Below are positions 1 to 8,942 of a stretch of 21,925 nucleotides of DNA, piece by piece. Each line of letters opens with the position of its first letter. Position 1 is the stretch's first letter. Source of the stretch: Eggerthellaceae bacterium (lineage in GTDB: Bacteria > Actinomycetota > Coriobacteriia > Coriobacteriales > Eggerthellaceae); the NCBI GenBank assembly GCA_017559045.1, contig JAFYTB010000054.1, forward strand, positions 1 to 21,925, in the 5' to 3' direction. The translations under genes were made by a program, and so were the position numbers. The notes under the pieces were generated by a model. The model worked only from the letters and a program-made list of their open reading frames with translations, made no database searches and was not told the DNA's origin.

Positions 1-100
1 AACCCTCGACCCGCTCTTTGTGTCGCTTCACCCGAACACGGCGGCGGTTGATGGTGCCATTGTGCCCTTGGGGTACAATGGCGATGTCTATTCGCTTTAA
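1..100 (+). CDS. 3' end of an unidentified protein (5' partial)
   Basis: Reading from base 2, an open frame of 32 codons runs without a stop from the window edge to TAA at 98-100. It ends in a protein-like stretch (HPNTAAVDGAIVPLGYNGD, then VYSL). Codon choice matches the neighbouring genes, and the stop lies 21 bases before the next start, as expected for an upstream operon partner of the acyl-CoA ligase. I do not recognise the family from this fragment. A 12-bp hairpin at 56-82 falls inside this frame and is probably only a consequence of the coding sequence. Confidence 0.65.
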   Translation, partial: TLDPLFVSLHPNTAAVDGAIVPLGYNGDVYSL

Positions 101-121
101 CCTGCTAAAGAGGTTTGTATT

Positions 122-1756
122 ATGCCTATTGTCGATTTCCTCCGTCGCAATGCTGCGGCATACGGTGACGAGGTTGCCCTTGTGGCGGTTAACCCCGGTG
201 TTCAGGAGATGCGCCGTGTGACGTGGCGCGATTACGATCTCATCGAGCCCGCGGAGGCGAAGCCTTTCCGTCGCGAGATCACATGGAGCGTCTTCGACGA
301 GAAGTCCAATCGCTTTGCCAATCTTCTTATGTCTCGCGGCATCAAGAAGGGCGACAAGGTTGCCATCCTTCTCATGAATTGCATCGACTGGCTGCCCATT
401 TACTTTGGCGCGCTGAAGTGTGGCGCTATTGCCGTCCCGCTTAACTTCCGCTATTCCGCAGACGAGATCGTTTACTGCCTTGAGCTTGCTGAGGCGGATG
501 CTCTCGTGTTCGGCACCCAGTTTGTCGGCCGTATGGAAGACGCGCTTCCCAGGATGCATCACGAGATCCCGATGTTCTACGTTGGCAATGACTGCCCGTT
601 CTTTGCCGAAGACTACATCGAGCTCACGTCGAACTGCTCCGGCCGCGATCCGATGATTCCGCTGTTCGAGCGCGACGACGCTGCTATCTACTTCAGCAGC
701 GGTACGACGGGTTTCCCCAAGGCTATTCTGCACAATCACGAAAGCCTTATGCATGCCGCCCTTACCGAGCAGGCGCATCACGGTCAGACTCATGACGATG
801 TCTTCCTCTGCATTCCGCCGTTGTACCACACTGGTGCGAAGATGCATTGGTTCGGTAGCTTGGTGAGCGGTTCTAAGGCCGTCATCCTGCAGGGTGTTGA
901 GCCGAAGACCATCTTCCGCGCTATTCACGATGATCGTTGCACCATCGTCTGGCTGCTTGTTCCGTGGGCTCAGGATATTCTCCTCGCTATTGAGCGCGGC
1001 GAGATTAATCTGGACGAGTACGAGCTGTCTCAGTGGCGTCTTATGCACATCGGTGCTCAGCCCGTTCCGAAGAGCCTTGTTACGAAGTGGAAGAGCGTAT
1101 TCCCGCATCACGACTACGATACGAACTACGGTCTCTCCGAGTCTATCGGCCCTGGCTGCGTGCATCTGGGTATCGAGAACATTGAGCATGTGGGTGCTAT
1201 CGGCGTAGCAGGTTATGGCTGGGAGATGAAGATCATCGATCCTTCCGGCAACGAGGTCGAGCCTGGCTCCGTTGGCGAGCTTTGCGTTAAGGGCCCTGGC
1301 CTTATGACGTGCTACTACAATAACCCCGAGGCTACTGCCGAGGTTCTGGTTGATGGTTGGCTCCTCACGGGTGACATGGCTCGTCAGGATGAGCACGGTA
1401 TGTGCTGGCTCGTCGACCGTAAGAAGGACGTCGTTATTTCCGGTGGCGAGAACATTTATCCCGTTCAGATCGAGGACTTCCTTTCCTCGAATCCCGCTAT
1501 CAAGGACGTTGCCGTCATCGGTCTGCCCGACGAGCGTCTTGGCGAGATTCCGGCGGCGATTATTGAACTCAAGCCCGACTTCAAGCATGTGACTGAGGCT
1601 GACATCAACGACTTCTGCCAGGCACTTCCGCGCTACAAGCGTCCGAAGAAGATCATCTTGGCCGATGTTCCGCGCAATCCTACCGGCAAGATCGAGAAGC
1701 CGAAGCTTCGTGAAATGTACGGAGCCGACAAGCTTGTCGACCAGCAGGTTCACTAA
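122..1756 (+). CDS. Acyl-CoA synthetase / AMP-dependent ligase, substrate unknown
   Basis: This 544-residue protein belongs to the class I adenylate-forming (ANL) superfamily, which activates a carboxylic acid as an acyl-AMP and then forms a CoA thioester. Visible motifs in order are the P-loop SSGTTGFPK near residues 192-200, the NYGLSES motif near 340, LLTGDMA near 413, DRKKDVVISGGENIYP near 430-446, and the C-terminal NPTGKIEK near 520, which carries the expected catalytic lysine. Length is normal for the family. The ATG at 122 has AAAGAGG 8 bases upstream. Between the N-terminal helix and the first core motif (about residues 30-55) there is a stretch not needed by the general fold. The substrate (fatty, aromatic, bile or carnitine-like acid) cannot be read from sequence alone. 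It sits directly behind an unidentified gene end and is closed by a strong terminator. Confidence 0.9.
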   Translation: MPIVDFLRRNAAAYGDEVALVAVNPGVQEMRRVTWRDYDLIEPAEAKPFRREITWSVFDEKSNRFANLLMSRGIKKGDKVAILLMNCIDWLPIYFGALKCGAIAVPLNFRYSADEIVYCLELAEADALVFGTQFVGRMEDALPRMHHEIPMFYVGNDCPFFAEDYIELTSNCSGRDPMIPLFERDDAAIYFSSGTTGFPKAILHNHESLMHAALTEQAHHGQTHDDVFLCIPPLYHTGAKMHWFGSLVSGSKAVILQGVEPKTIFRAIHDDRCTIVWLLVPWAQDILLAIERGEINLDEYELSQWRLMHIGAQPVPKSLVTKWKSVFPHHDYDTNYGLSESIGPGCVHLGIENIEHVGAIGVAGYGWEMKIIDPSGNEVEPGSVGELCVKGPGLMTCYYNNPEATAEVLVDGWLLTGDMARQDEHGMCWLVDRKKDVVISGGENIYPVQIEDFLSSNPAIKDVAVIGLPDERLGEIPAAIIELKPDFKHVTEADINDFCQALPRYKRPKKIILADVPRNPTGKIEKPKLREMYGADKLVDQQVH

Positions 1757-1761
1757 TCAGG

Positions 1762-1796
1762 TCCGCCAGCCGCAAGGCTGGCGGATTTTCTTTTTT
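1762..1796 (+). terminator. Rho-independent terminator after the acyl-CoA ligase
   Basis: A perfect 10-bp stem, TCCGCCAGCC with GGCTGGCGGA, closed by a GCAA tetraloop (1762-1785), is followed by TTTTCTTTTTT (1786-1796). It starts 5 bases after the ligase stop codon and separates that unit from the mre operon. Confidence 0.93.
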
Positions 1797-1902
1797 GTGA
1801 GCGTCATTTGCAGGGATAGCTCCCCGTGGAAAAGACGGGCGGCGCCAGGGGTAAGCATGGGCGGTTCGTGTGGATTTTTCTGTGCGTATATTGCACGGAC
1901 CT

Positions 1903-1928
1903 GCATGTTTGACATGCTGTGGTAGACT
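1903..1928 (+). promoter_or_regulatory. Candidate mreB promoter with overlapping palindrome
   Basis: An extended -10 element, TGG followed by TAGACT, lies at 1920-1928, about 43 bases before the mreB start. No good -35 stands 16-18 bases upstream of it. Just upstream is the palindrome GCATGT-TTG-ACATGC (1903-1917), which contains a consensus-like TTGACA (1909-1914) that is too close to the -10 to act with it. The palindrome could bind a regulator. Both calls rest on sequence appearance only. Confidence 0.35.
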
Positions 1929-1970
1929 TTTCGGCTGAATGTAATTTTTCCTAAAATCGAGGTAATCTGC

Positions 1971-3026
<1,056 letters not shown>

Positions 3027-3041
3027 GGCATCGCCTCATAG

Positions 3042-3962
3042 ATGGCCCTCAATTTCAAAGACAATGAAAAGACGCCCACGGGACGGGCGCTTCTGATCGT
3101 ATTGCTCGTGCTTTCGCTCGTGCTTGTTGCGACGTACTCCCGCGAGGATGAAACCGGCGTACTCCATAGCGTTCAGTCGGCTGTTCAGTCGATGGTAGCT
3201 CCGCTGAAGTTTGTCGGCGCCAGTGCTGGCGCGGCAGCTGAAGGGCTGGGCGATGCCGTCGAGGACTTCACGGCTACTGAGGAAACGCTGAATGCTCTGA
3301 AGGAGCAAAACGCCGCGCTTATTGAGCTTATTGCGCAGTCTGAAGAATATAGGCTGGAGGCGGAGCGCCTCCAAGCTCTGCTTGACTTGAAGGATGCTTA
3401 CGACATTGATGGCGTAAGTGCGCGAGTGGTGGGGCGCAGCACCGATGCATGGAATCAGACGGTTACTATCGACGTCGGTTCTGAGGATGGCGTCGAAACC
3501 GGACTGACCGTCATGGGTGCATACGGTGTTATCGGCCAGGTTATCTCTACGGCTCCTTCTTCTGCTACGGTTCGCCTTATTACCGATCCCCAGTCGGGTG
3601 CTGCCGCCATGCTTCAGGCAACTCGCGCCGAGGGTGTCGTTCGCGGTTCCCTCAACGGTCTTCTCTATCTCGAAAACGTCGAGGCAGACGTTCAGGTCGC
3701 TGTGGGCGATATCGTCCTCACGTCGGGCCTTGGCGGAAGCTATACACGCGGTCTGCTTATCGGCCTTGTCGTGAGCGTTGATGGAAAACAGGGCGACTCC
3801 TCGAGGCGTATTGTCGTTTCTCCCAACGAAACGGTGTCCAACCTCGAAGAGGTGATTGTAGTGTTTAGCGCGAAGTCGAAGGGCGTTTCCTCTTTGGCTT
3901 CTCAGCTTGAGGGCGCTTCCAATAGCCAGGATTCGAGCACCCAGGAAGGAGGCGATGAGTAA
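3042..3962 (+). CDS. mreC: Rod-shape-determining protein MreC
   Basis: MreC is a bitopic membrane protein whose extracytoplasmic domain assembles and activates the elongasome, including PBP2. The 306-residue product has a short cytoplasmic start, one membrane helix at about residues 15-33, a likely coiled coil at about 78-117 (rich in Glu, Leu and Gln), then the beta-rich MreC core at about 120-275. A Ser/Gln/Gly-rich tail without obvious structure follows. The start lies 15 bases after mreB, and the stop codon overlaps the mreD start by one base, which suggests translational coupling. Confidence 0.95.
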   Translation: MALNFKDNEKTPTGRALLIVLLVLSLVLVATYSREDETGVLHSVQSAVQSMVAPLKFVGASAGAAAEGLGDAVEDFTATEETLNALKEQNAALIELIAQSEEYRLEAERLQALLDLKDAYDIDGVSARVVGRSTDAWNQTVTIDVGSEDGVETGLTVMGAYGVIGQVISTAPSSATVRLITDPQSGAAAMLQATRAEGVVRGSLNGLLYLENVEADVQVAVGDIVLTSGLGGSYTRGLLIGLVVSVDGKQGDSSRRIVVSPNETVSNLEEVIVVFSAKSKGVSSLASQLEGASNSQDSSTQEGGDE

Positions 3963-4480
3963 TGTCGGAACCTCGTGAGAGTCTGGCGACGCTTATCGGC
4001 GCCGTGGTGGCGCTTCTCCTGCAGGTGGTCGTTGCTCCCAATGTGTCTCTTTTCGGCGCTGTCCCTAATTTCATCTTGGCCTACTGCCTCGTTGTCGCAA
4101 TCGTTCGTCCTCGAACTGCTGGTTTGGTCATGCCCTTCATTCTTGGCTTGATGTTCGATCTTATGGGCTCGAGCCCCGTTGGCGCTATGTCGTTCCTGCT
4201 TGTCCTTGCAACCTTTGCCGCTTCCCGTATTTTCGTCGTCGTTGATAACGGCACCTTGTTCATGCCCCTTGCCATGCTTGTGATCATGACGCTTGTCGTT
4301 GAGATGGCCTATGGCTTGTTCCTCTTATCCAGCGGGCTCGAGGTTTCCCTCATCGACGCATTCTTCTTCCGCGGCTTGCCCTGTGCGCTTTATGACGTGG
4401 TGCTTGGCTTGCTCATGTTCCCGATCATGATGCGTTTCGCCTCTGCTCCCCAAAGGCCTGATATGGGCTCCCTGATATAG
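3962..4480 (+). CDS. mreD: Rod-shape-determining membrane protein MreD
   Basis: MreD is the polytopic membrane partner of MreC in the elongasome. The product is 172 residues long, very hydrophobic, and has about five predicted membrane helices. A central GLMFDLMGSSPVGAMS stretch resembles the conserved glycine/aspartate loop of MreD. The ATG overlaps the mreC stop, and GGAGGCGATG upstream supplies the ribosome site. Sequence conservation in MreD is low across bacteria, so the assignment depends on size, topology and position between mreC and mrdA. Confidence 0.93.
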   Translation: MSEPRESLATLIGAVVALLLQVVVAPNVSLFGAVPNFILAYCLVVAIVRPRTAGLVMPFILGLMFDLMGSSPVGAMSFLLVLATFAASRIFVVVDNGTLFMPLAMLVIMTLVVEMAYGLFLLSSGLEVSLIDAFFFRGLPCALYDVVLGLLMFPIMMRFASAPQRPDMGSLI

Positions 4481-4493
4481 GGGGTGACGGGCA

Positions 4494-6662
4494 GTGATTG
4501 AGGCTATTGTCATTGGACTGATCGCAGCTGTGGCGGTTATCGCCATCGGCGCGGTGGTTGTGACTATTTGGAATAATCGAAAATCGCAAACAGCTGGTCA
4601 GACGAAGAGCGTAAGGCAGCTCAGCACGTTTGGCGTTGGCAGCTCTCCGTTCGAGAGGCAATCTGCCGCGCTTTCCAACAAGAGCGGTGAGGTTCGCGTC
4701 GGCCAATCCGGCCACGGATCGGTTAAGAAGCCCTCTGACACCTTGCGCTCGCGTTTCGTTGCGCTCGGTGTGCTGGCTGGCGTGATCTTTGGCTCTCTGA
4801 CGGTGAAGCTGTACAGTCTGCAGATTCTCTCTTCGAGTGAATACAGAAGCGACGCTGAGGACAACCTGTACTCCACGGTCAGAACGCCCGCGCCTCGCGG
4901 ATATATTTGCGACGCTCAGGGTACCCCCATCGTCAAGAATCGCACGAGTCAGACCGTCTTGGCGGACCCCGATGTCGTTAATGATCGCGACGTCATGAGG
5001 CGCTTGTCGGTTGTTCTCGGCGTGCCTGCAGCTGTTGTGCGTCAGCGTATTCAGGACTCTTCGACTGGTGCCCAGAATAGGCGCGTGGTGATGAGCGATG
5101 CTCGACTGCGCGACGTTGCCTTTATTGCAGAACATGCAGATGCCTTCCCGGGTGTCAGCGTTGAATCGAGAAGCATTCGCGATTATCCGTATGGCGCTAT
5201 GGCCGCTCATCTTCTGGGCTATACGGGTCTTCCTTCCGCCGAGCAGCTTGACGTTGAGTACGAGGGCCGCGAGATCTTCTCGAACGATACGGTTGGCAAG
5301 AGCGGTGTCGAGTCCATGTACGATGGCCTTCTCTCCGGCGACCATGGTCAGCGTCGCGTGACGGTTGATGTGCTCGGAAACGTTCTGAGTGTGGTCAGCG
5401 AAACGCAGCCGGTCAAGGGCTCTGACGTTCATCTGACCATCGATGCGCGTGTTCAGTATGTTGCCGACAAGGCGCTCGCTGATCTTATTGCTCCTGAGGG
5501 GGTTCTCGGTGAGGGTCAGGGCGTTGGTGGCGCCGTGTTTGTCATGGATGTAACGGATGGCTCCGTTGTTGCGCTTTCCAGCTACCCGACGTTCGAGCCA
5601 GAGCAGTTTACTGGCAGCATTCCCGTGGATACCTGGGATCTTTATACAGCCGAAATCGCTCATGCACCGCTTAACAATCGAGTCATCAACGGCCTGTTCG
5701 CTGCCGCTTCTACCTATAAGCCCTTTACGAGCATCGCTGCACTCGACTACGGCTTTGCCGACTATAAGAGCGAGTGGAACTGCAAGGGTTCGTGGGATGG
5801 CTTTAAGACCGGTGTTGCTCAGAAGTGCTGGGAGCATTCGGGTCATGGCAAGCTCAATCTGCATGAGGGCATCGTCAACTCGTGCGACGTTGTCTTCTAC
5901 GAGATTGCAAAGTCCTTCTTCGATCATGGCCCCGACGGGTCGGGCGAGGTGAGCGAGACCGCCATCCAGGACGTTCTGGCCAAATACAATCTCGACAAGG
6001 CAACGGGTATTGACTTGGCGGGAGAATCGCACGGTCGTATCCCGACGCCCGAATGGAAGGCTGAGCACTGGCGTAACTATCCCGCTGAAGCGCAATGGCG
6101 CGGCGGTGACTACACCAACATGATCATCGGACAGGGCGACGTTTTGGTTACGCCCATCGAGATCGCCGTTGCGTATGGCGCTATTGCTACGGGCAAGATC
6201 GTGAAGCCTCATTTGCTCAAGGAGGTTCGCAATGCTGCGGGTGATGTGGTTGTCACCTTTGAGCCCGAGGTTATTGGCGAGCCCGATGTTAATCCTGAGT
6301 ATTTGAGCTTCGTGCGCACCGCACTTCGCGGTGTTATCACTGACAATGAATCGACGGCCAAGAACTTCAAGAAATACGGACTCGAGGCGGCTGGCAAGTC
6401 TGGTACTGCCGAGCATGTTGACAAGGGCGACGACGCATGGTTCGTTGCATATGCGCCGTATGAGAATCCGAAGTACGTCGTCTCCGTTGTGATTGAGCAG
6501 GGCGGCGGCGGTTCCGCTGTTGCCGGTCCCATTGCCGCTAGGGTTCTTTCTGCGGCTTTGGATGCATATAACGGAACGAGCGAGATTTCGCCCATGCGTC
6601 TTGCTGGCTACAGCGGCAAGGCTGTTGAGTACAAGACTGAAGGATCTGCGAGAACAGACTAG
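4494..6662 (+). CDS. mrdA: Penicillin-binding protein 2, elongasome transpeptidase
   Basis: This class B PBP cross-links peptidoglycan during cell elongation together with RodA. The 722-residue product contains the PBP dimerisation region (about residues 120-300) and a transpeptidase domain. The active-site motifs are STYK (nucleophile Ser406, Lys409), SCD (463-465, the SxD form common in PBP2) and KSGT (635-638). The GTG at 4494 follows GGGGTGACGG. The protein is longer than the roughly 600-650 residues usual for PBP2. There is a first hydrophobic segment at about 3-27, a polar linker, then a second membrane segment at about 86-108, where family members normally begin. Two segments would need an N-out topology to keep the enzyme outside the cell. 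Confidence 0.95.
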   Translation: MIEAIVIGLIAAVAVIAIGAVVVTIWNNRKSQTAGQTKSVRQLSTFGVGSSPFERQSAALSNKSGEVRVGQSGHGSVKKPSDTLRSRFVALGVLAGVIFGSLTVKLYSLQILSSSEYRSDAEDNLYSTVRTPAPRGYICDAQGTPIVKNRTSQTVLADPDVVNDRDVMRRLSVVLGVPAAVVRQRIQDSSTGAQNRRVVMSDARLRDVAFIAEHADAFPGVSVESRSIRDYPYGAMAAHLLGYTGLPSAEQLDVEYEGREIFSNDTVGKSGVESMYDGLLSGDHGQRRVTVDVLGNVLSVVSETQPVKGSDVHLTIDARVQYVADKALADLIAPEGVLGEGQGVGGAVFVMDVTDGSVVALSSYPTFEPEQFTGSIPVDTWDLYTAEIAHAPLNNRVINGLFAAASTYKPFTSIAALDYGFADYKSEWNCKGSWDGFKTGVAQKCWEHSGHGKLNLHEGIVNSCDVVFYEIAKSFFDHGPDGSGEVSETAIQDVLAKYNLDKATGIDLAGESHGRIPTPEWKAEHWRNYPAEAQWRGGDYTNMIIGQGDVLVTPIEIAVAYGAIATGKIVKPHLLKEVRNAAGDVVVTFEPEVIGEPDVNPEYLSFVRTALRGVITDNESTAKNFKKYGLEAAGKSGTAEHVDKGDDAWFVAYAPYENPKYVVSVVIEQGGGGSAVAGPIAARVLSAALDAYNGTSEISPMRLAGYSGKAVEYKTEGSARTD

Positions 6663-6672
6663 GAGGTGGGGG

Positions 6673-7884
6673 ATGCCTTTACCGCAAATCAGCTCAATCA
6701 GAACGCCTGATAGGTCTTTGCAGGGCGCTATGAACACGCGTCGTTCGGGAGGCCTCAGCCTGCCTATGCCGTTCTTCGCTATTGCCTTGCTGTTGGTGAC
6801 CTACGGTCTTATCGTGTGCTGGTCGGCGACCTCGAACGATCCTGACTACAACTTTACGCGTCAGCTTGTCGGCGTAGGTTTGGGCGCAGTGTGCATGGTG
6901 TTCTTCTATCGATTCGATTATCGCCACTTTGCCAATATGACCACTATCTTACTGGTCATCAATGTGGCGCTCATCCTTTCGCCTCACCTGCCCATTATCG
7001 GCGTCGAGGCTAAGGGCGCGCAGTCGTGGATCAACATCGGTATGCAGGTTCAGCCCGGTGAGTTCGCGAAGGTCACCGTTGTTCTGTATGCGGCTAGCCT
7101 TCTTGCTCGCTATGGAGGAACGCTCGACGATGCGAGGGAGTATGCCAAGGTCGTTGGTCTGCTGCTGCTCCCGTTCCTTTGCATCATGACCCAGCCTGAC
7201 TTGGGAACCGGCTTGGTGTACCTGTTCATTTCAGCAGTTGTGCTTGTCATGGGAGGCGCTAAACCGAAGTACCTGTTCATTACCTTGTTCTTGTGTGTGA
7301 TGGCGGTCGTCGCCGTATTTGCCCTCGATGAGGTTATCAAGAACAGCACGGGTGAATACAAATTGCTGAAGCAGTATCAGCGCAATCGTCTGCTCGTGTT
7401 CCTTGATCCTGATGCCAATACCACGGCAGAGGGCTACAACCTTGCTCAGGCGAAAATCGCTATTGGTTCTGGTGGACTGTTCGGCAAGGGCCTTACGATG
7501 GGCACGCAGTCGTCGATGGGGTTTTTGCCTGAAGCTCCCACCGACTTCGTATTCTGCGTTTTGGCGGAAGAGCTTGGCTTCTTTGGCGCCATGCTCCTGA
7601 TCGGTTTGTATATCGCACTGGTGGCCAGCAGCATACGCATTGCCCGCAATTGTGATGATCTGTTTGGAATGTTGATCGTCTGCGCGATCGTAGGTATGTG
7701 GCTATTCCAGATCCTTGAGAATATTGGCATGTGCTGCGGCCTTATGCCCATCACGGGCATTCCGTTGCCGTTTGTCAGCTATGGATCATCGTTCATGCTG
7801 GTCAATTTCTGCATGCTCGGTTTGATCGGATCGGTCTGGTCGCACGATAGCTCTCTGGGAAGAAAGGGCGGCTATGGCTCCTAG
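6673..7884 (+). CDS. rodA: RodA, SEDS-family peptidoglycan glycosyltransferase
   Basis: RodA polymerises lipid II into glycan strands as the partner of PBP2. The 403-residue polytopic protein shows the SEDS motif PGEFAK (128-133, with Glu130), the extracellular-loop stretch EAPTDFVFCVLAEELGFFG, and the signature IPLPFVSYG at 363-371. The ATG at 6673 is chosen because it has a strong AGGAGGTGGGGG site right after the mrdA stop. A longer frame upstream would lie wholly inside mrdA. It overlaps the next gene by 11 bases. FtsW is the main alternative, but the mreBCD-PBP2 context favours RodA. Confidence 0.96.
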   Translation: MPLPQISSIRTPDRSLQGAMNTRRSGGLSLPMPFFAIALLLVTYGLIVCWSATSNDPDYNFTRQLVGVGLGAVCMVFFYRFDYRHFANMTTILLVINVALILSPHLPIIGVEAKGAQSWINIGMQVQPGEFAKVTVVLYAASLLARYGGTLDDAREYAKVVGLLLLPFLCIMTQPDLGTGLVYLFISAVVLVMGGAKPKYLFITLFLCVMAVVAVFALDEVIKNSTGEYKLLKQYQRNRLLVFLDPDANTTAEGYNLAQAKIAIGSGGLFGKGLTMGTQSSMGFLPEAPTDFVFCVLAEELGFFGAMLLIGLYIALVASSIRIARNCDDLFGMLIVCAIVGMWLFQILENIGMCCGLMPITGIPLPFVSYGSSFMLVNFCMLGLIGSVWSHDSSLGRKGGYGS

Positions 7885-8890
7885 CATACCTATCGATATA
7901 CCCGCAATCCTGAAAGAAGTCGCCGACATCGAGGGTGCGGTTAACACCCCTATTTCGGTGAGCCTTTACATTGATTCGACGGCGCTTGGTGAAGTCGCCG
8001 CGTTTGTGCGCACTGCTTTCTCGAGCGAGGGCGCAAACGTGCGTGTTTCGGTCCAGTACGTTGATGGTTCGCCTGTGATTGCCGATCCCACTAATGATAT
8101 GGCAGTGATCGTTGCTGGCTTCGGCGACTGGATTGGTCGTGAGGCTGCGCGTCTCCGCGCGGCTGGTGTGCCCGTTATGGTGGTAAGTGCAACTCCTGAC
8201 CTGACCGACGAAATGGCTCAGGCTTTCGGCAATGCTATTCCTGCGGGTGATTTGATTTCGCCCAAGGCTTCCTCTGGATCTGGTTTAGGTCGAGTCGTTT
8301 TCGAAAGCGTCTTGGAAGTTGCGGGTCTGAAGGTGCCTTCCGTTCCTACGCCCGAAAGCGTCGACGGCGTCTTTTCGTTTGATGCAGTCGCCAAGGAGGC
8401 CCTTGCTATGCGTATGGGGCAGTGGGTCGTGGCTGCTTGCGCCGATAAGAAACTTGCCTTTGCATTAGCGTTCGGCTTTGTTCGTCGTCCGCTTGCCTCC
8501 GATCTTGTACGCGCGAACTCCATTCAAAATGCGGGCATCGGAGCTGTGGTGTTCATTCCCGGTGCCGATATGCCGCTTATGACTTTGAATCAGGCTCGTA
8601 TGTTGCTGCAGATTGCTGCTGCATACGGAAAGCCCATGAGCATCGAGCGAGCCAAGGAGCTAGCTTTCGTAGTGGGTGGTGCATTTGCGTGTAGAAGCGC
8701 CGCCCGTCAAATTGCCGGCCTCGTGCCTGGTCTTGGGTGGGCTGCTAAGGCGGGCATCGCCTATGCTGGTACCGAAGCTATGGGCCATGCTGCCATCGAG
8801 TATTTCGAGGCAGGCGGTGATGCTGCCGGACTCGCGGGCATCATGAGTAAGACTATTGAATTTGCATCGCAGATTGCCCGTGGGCGATAG
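7874..8890 (+). CDS. Protein with C-terminal DUF697-like domain, overlapping rodA
   Basis: The function of this 338-residue protein is unknown. Residues about 1-200 look like an alpha/beta fold with no clear catalytic motif. Residues about 225-315 resemble DUF697 (YcjF-like): a hydrophobic AVVFIPGADMPL, then LNQARMLLQIAAAYG, then a glycine/alanine-rich region (IAGLVPGLGWAAKAGIAYAG) ending at an EAGGD stretch. DUF697 domains often accompany small GTPases, but no Walker A motif is present here. The ATG at 7874 has AAAGGG 6 bases upstream and overlaps rodA by 11 bases, so its translation is probably coupled to rodA. Location suggests an accessory role in elongation or in the membrane, which is inference only. 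Confidence 0.82.
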   Translation: MAPSIPIDIPAILKEVADIEGAVNTPISVSLYIDSTALGEVAAFVRTAFSSEGANVRVSVQYVDGSPVIADPTNDMAVIVAGFGDWIGREAARLRAAGVPVMVVSATPDLTDEMAQAFGNAIPAGDLISPKASSGSGLGRVVFESVLEVAGLKVPSVPTPESVDGVFSFDAVAKEALAMRMGQWVVAACADKKLAFALAFGFVRRPLASDLVRANSIQNAGIGAVVFIPGADMPLMTLNQARMLLQIAAAYGKPMSIERAKELAFVVGGAFACRSAARQIAGLVPGLGWAAKAGIAYAGTEAMGHAAIEYFEAGGDAAGLAGIMSKTIEFASQIARGR

Positions 8891-8942
8891 CGAGCATTTT
8901 GCTTAATTGCAGCAGGAGAGACGGGGAAACGGGAGGGCGAAC

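Noticed and set aside
56..82. 12-bp hairpin GCCATTGTGCCC / GGGTACAATGGC, possible terminator or operator
   Set aside because: It lies inside the reading frame of the partial upstream gene and has no T-run after it.
1909..1914. TTGACA as the mreB -35
   Set aside because: No -10-like hexamer is found 16-19 bases downstream; the nearest good -10 (1923) is only 8 bases away.
4425..6737. Long - strand open frame opposite mrdA
   Set aside because: It is a shadow of the PBP2 gene; no ribosome site or domain supports it. The same applies to other - strand frames, such as those opposite mreB (1680-2792), the radical SAM gene (8853-10439) and the pseudo-AAA+ gene (13309-14718).
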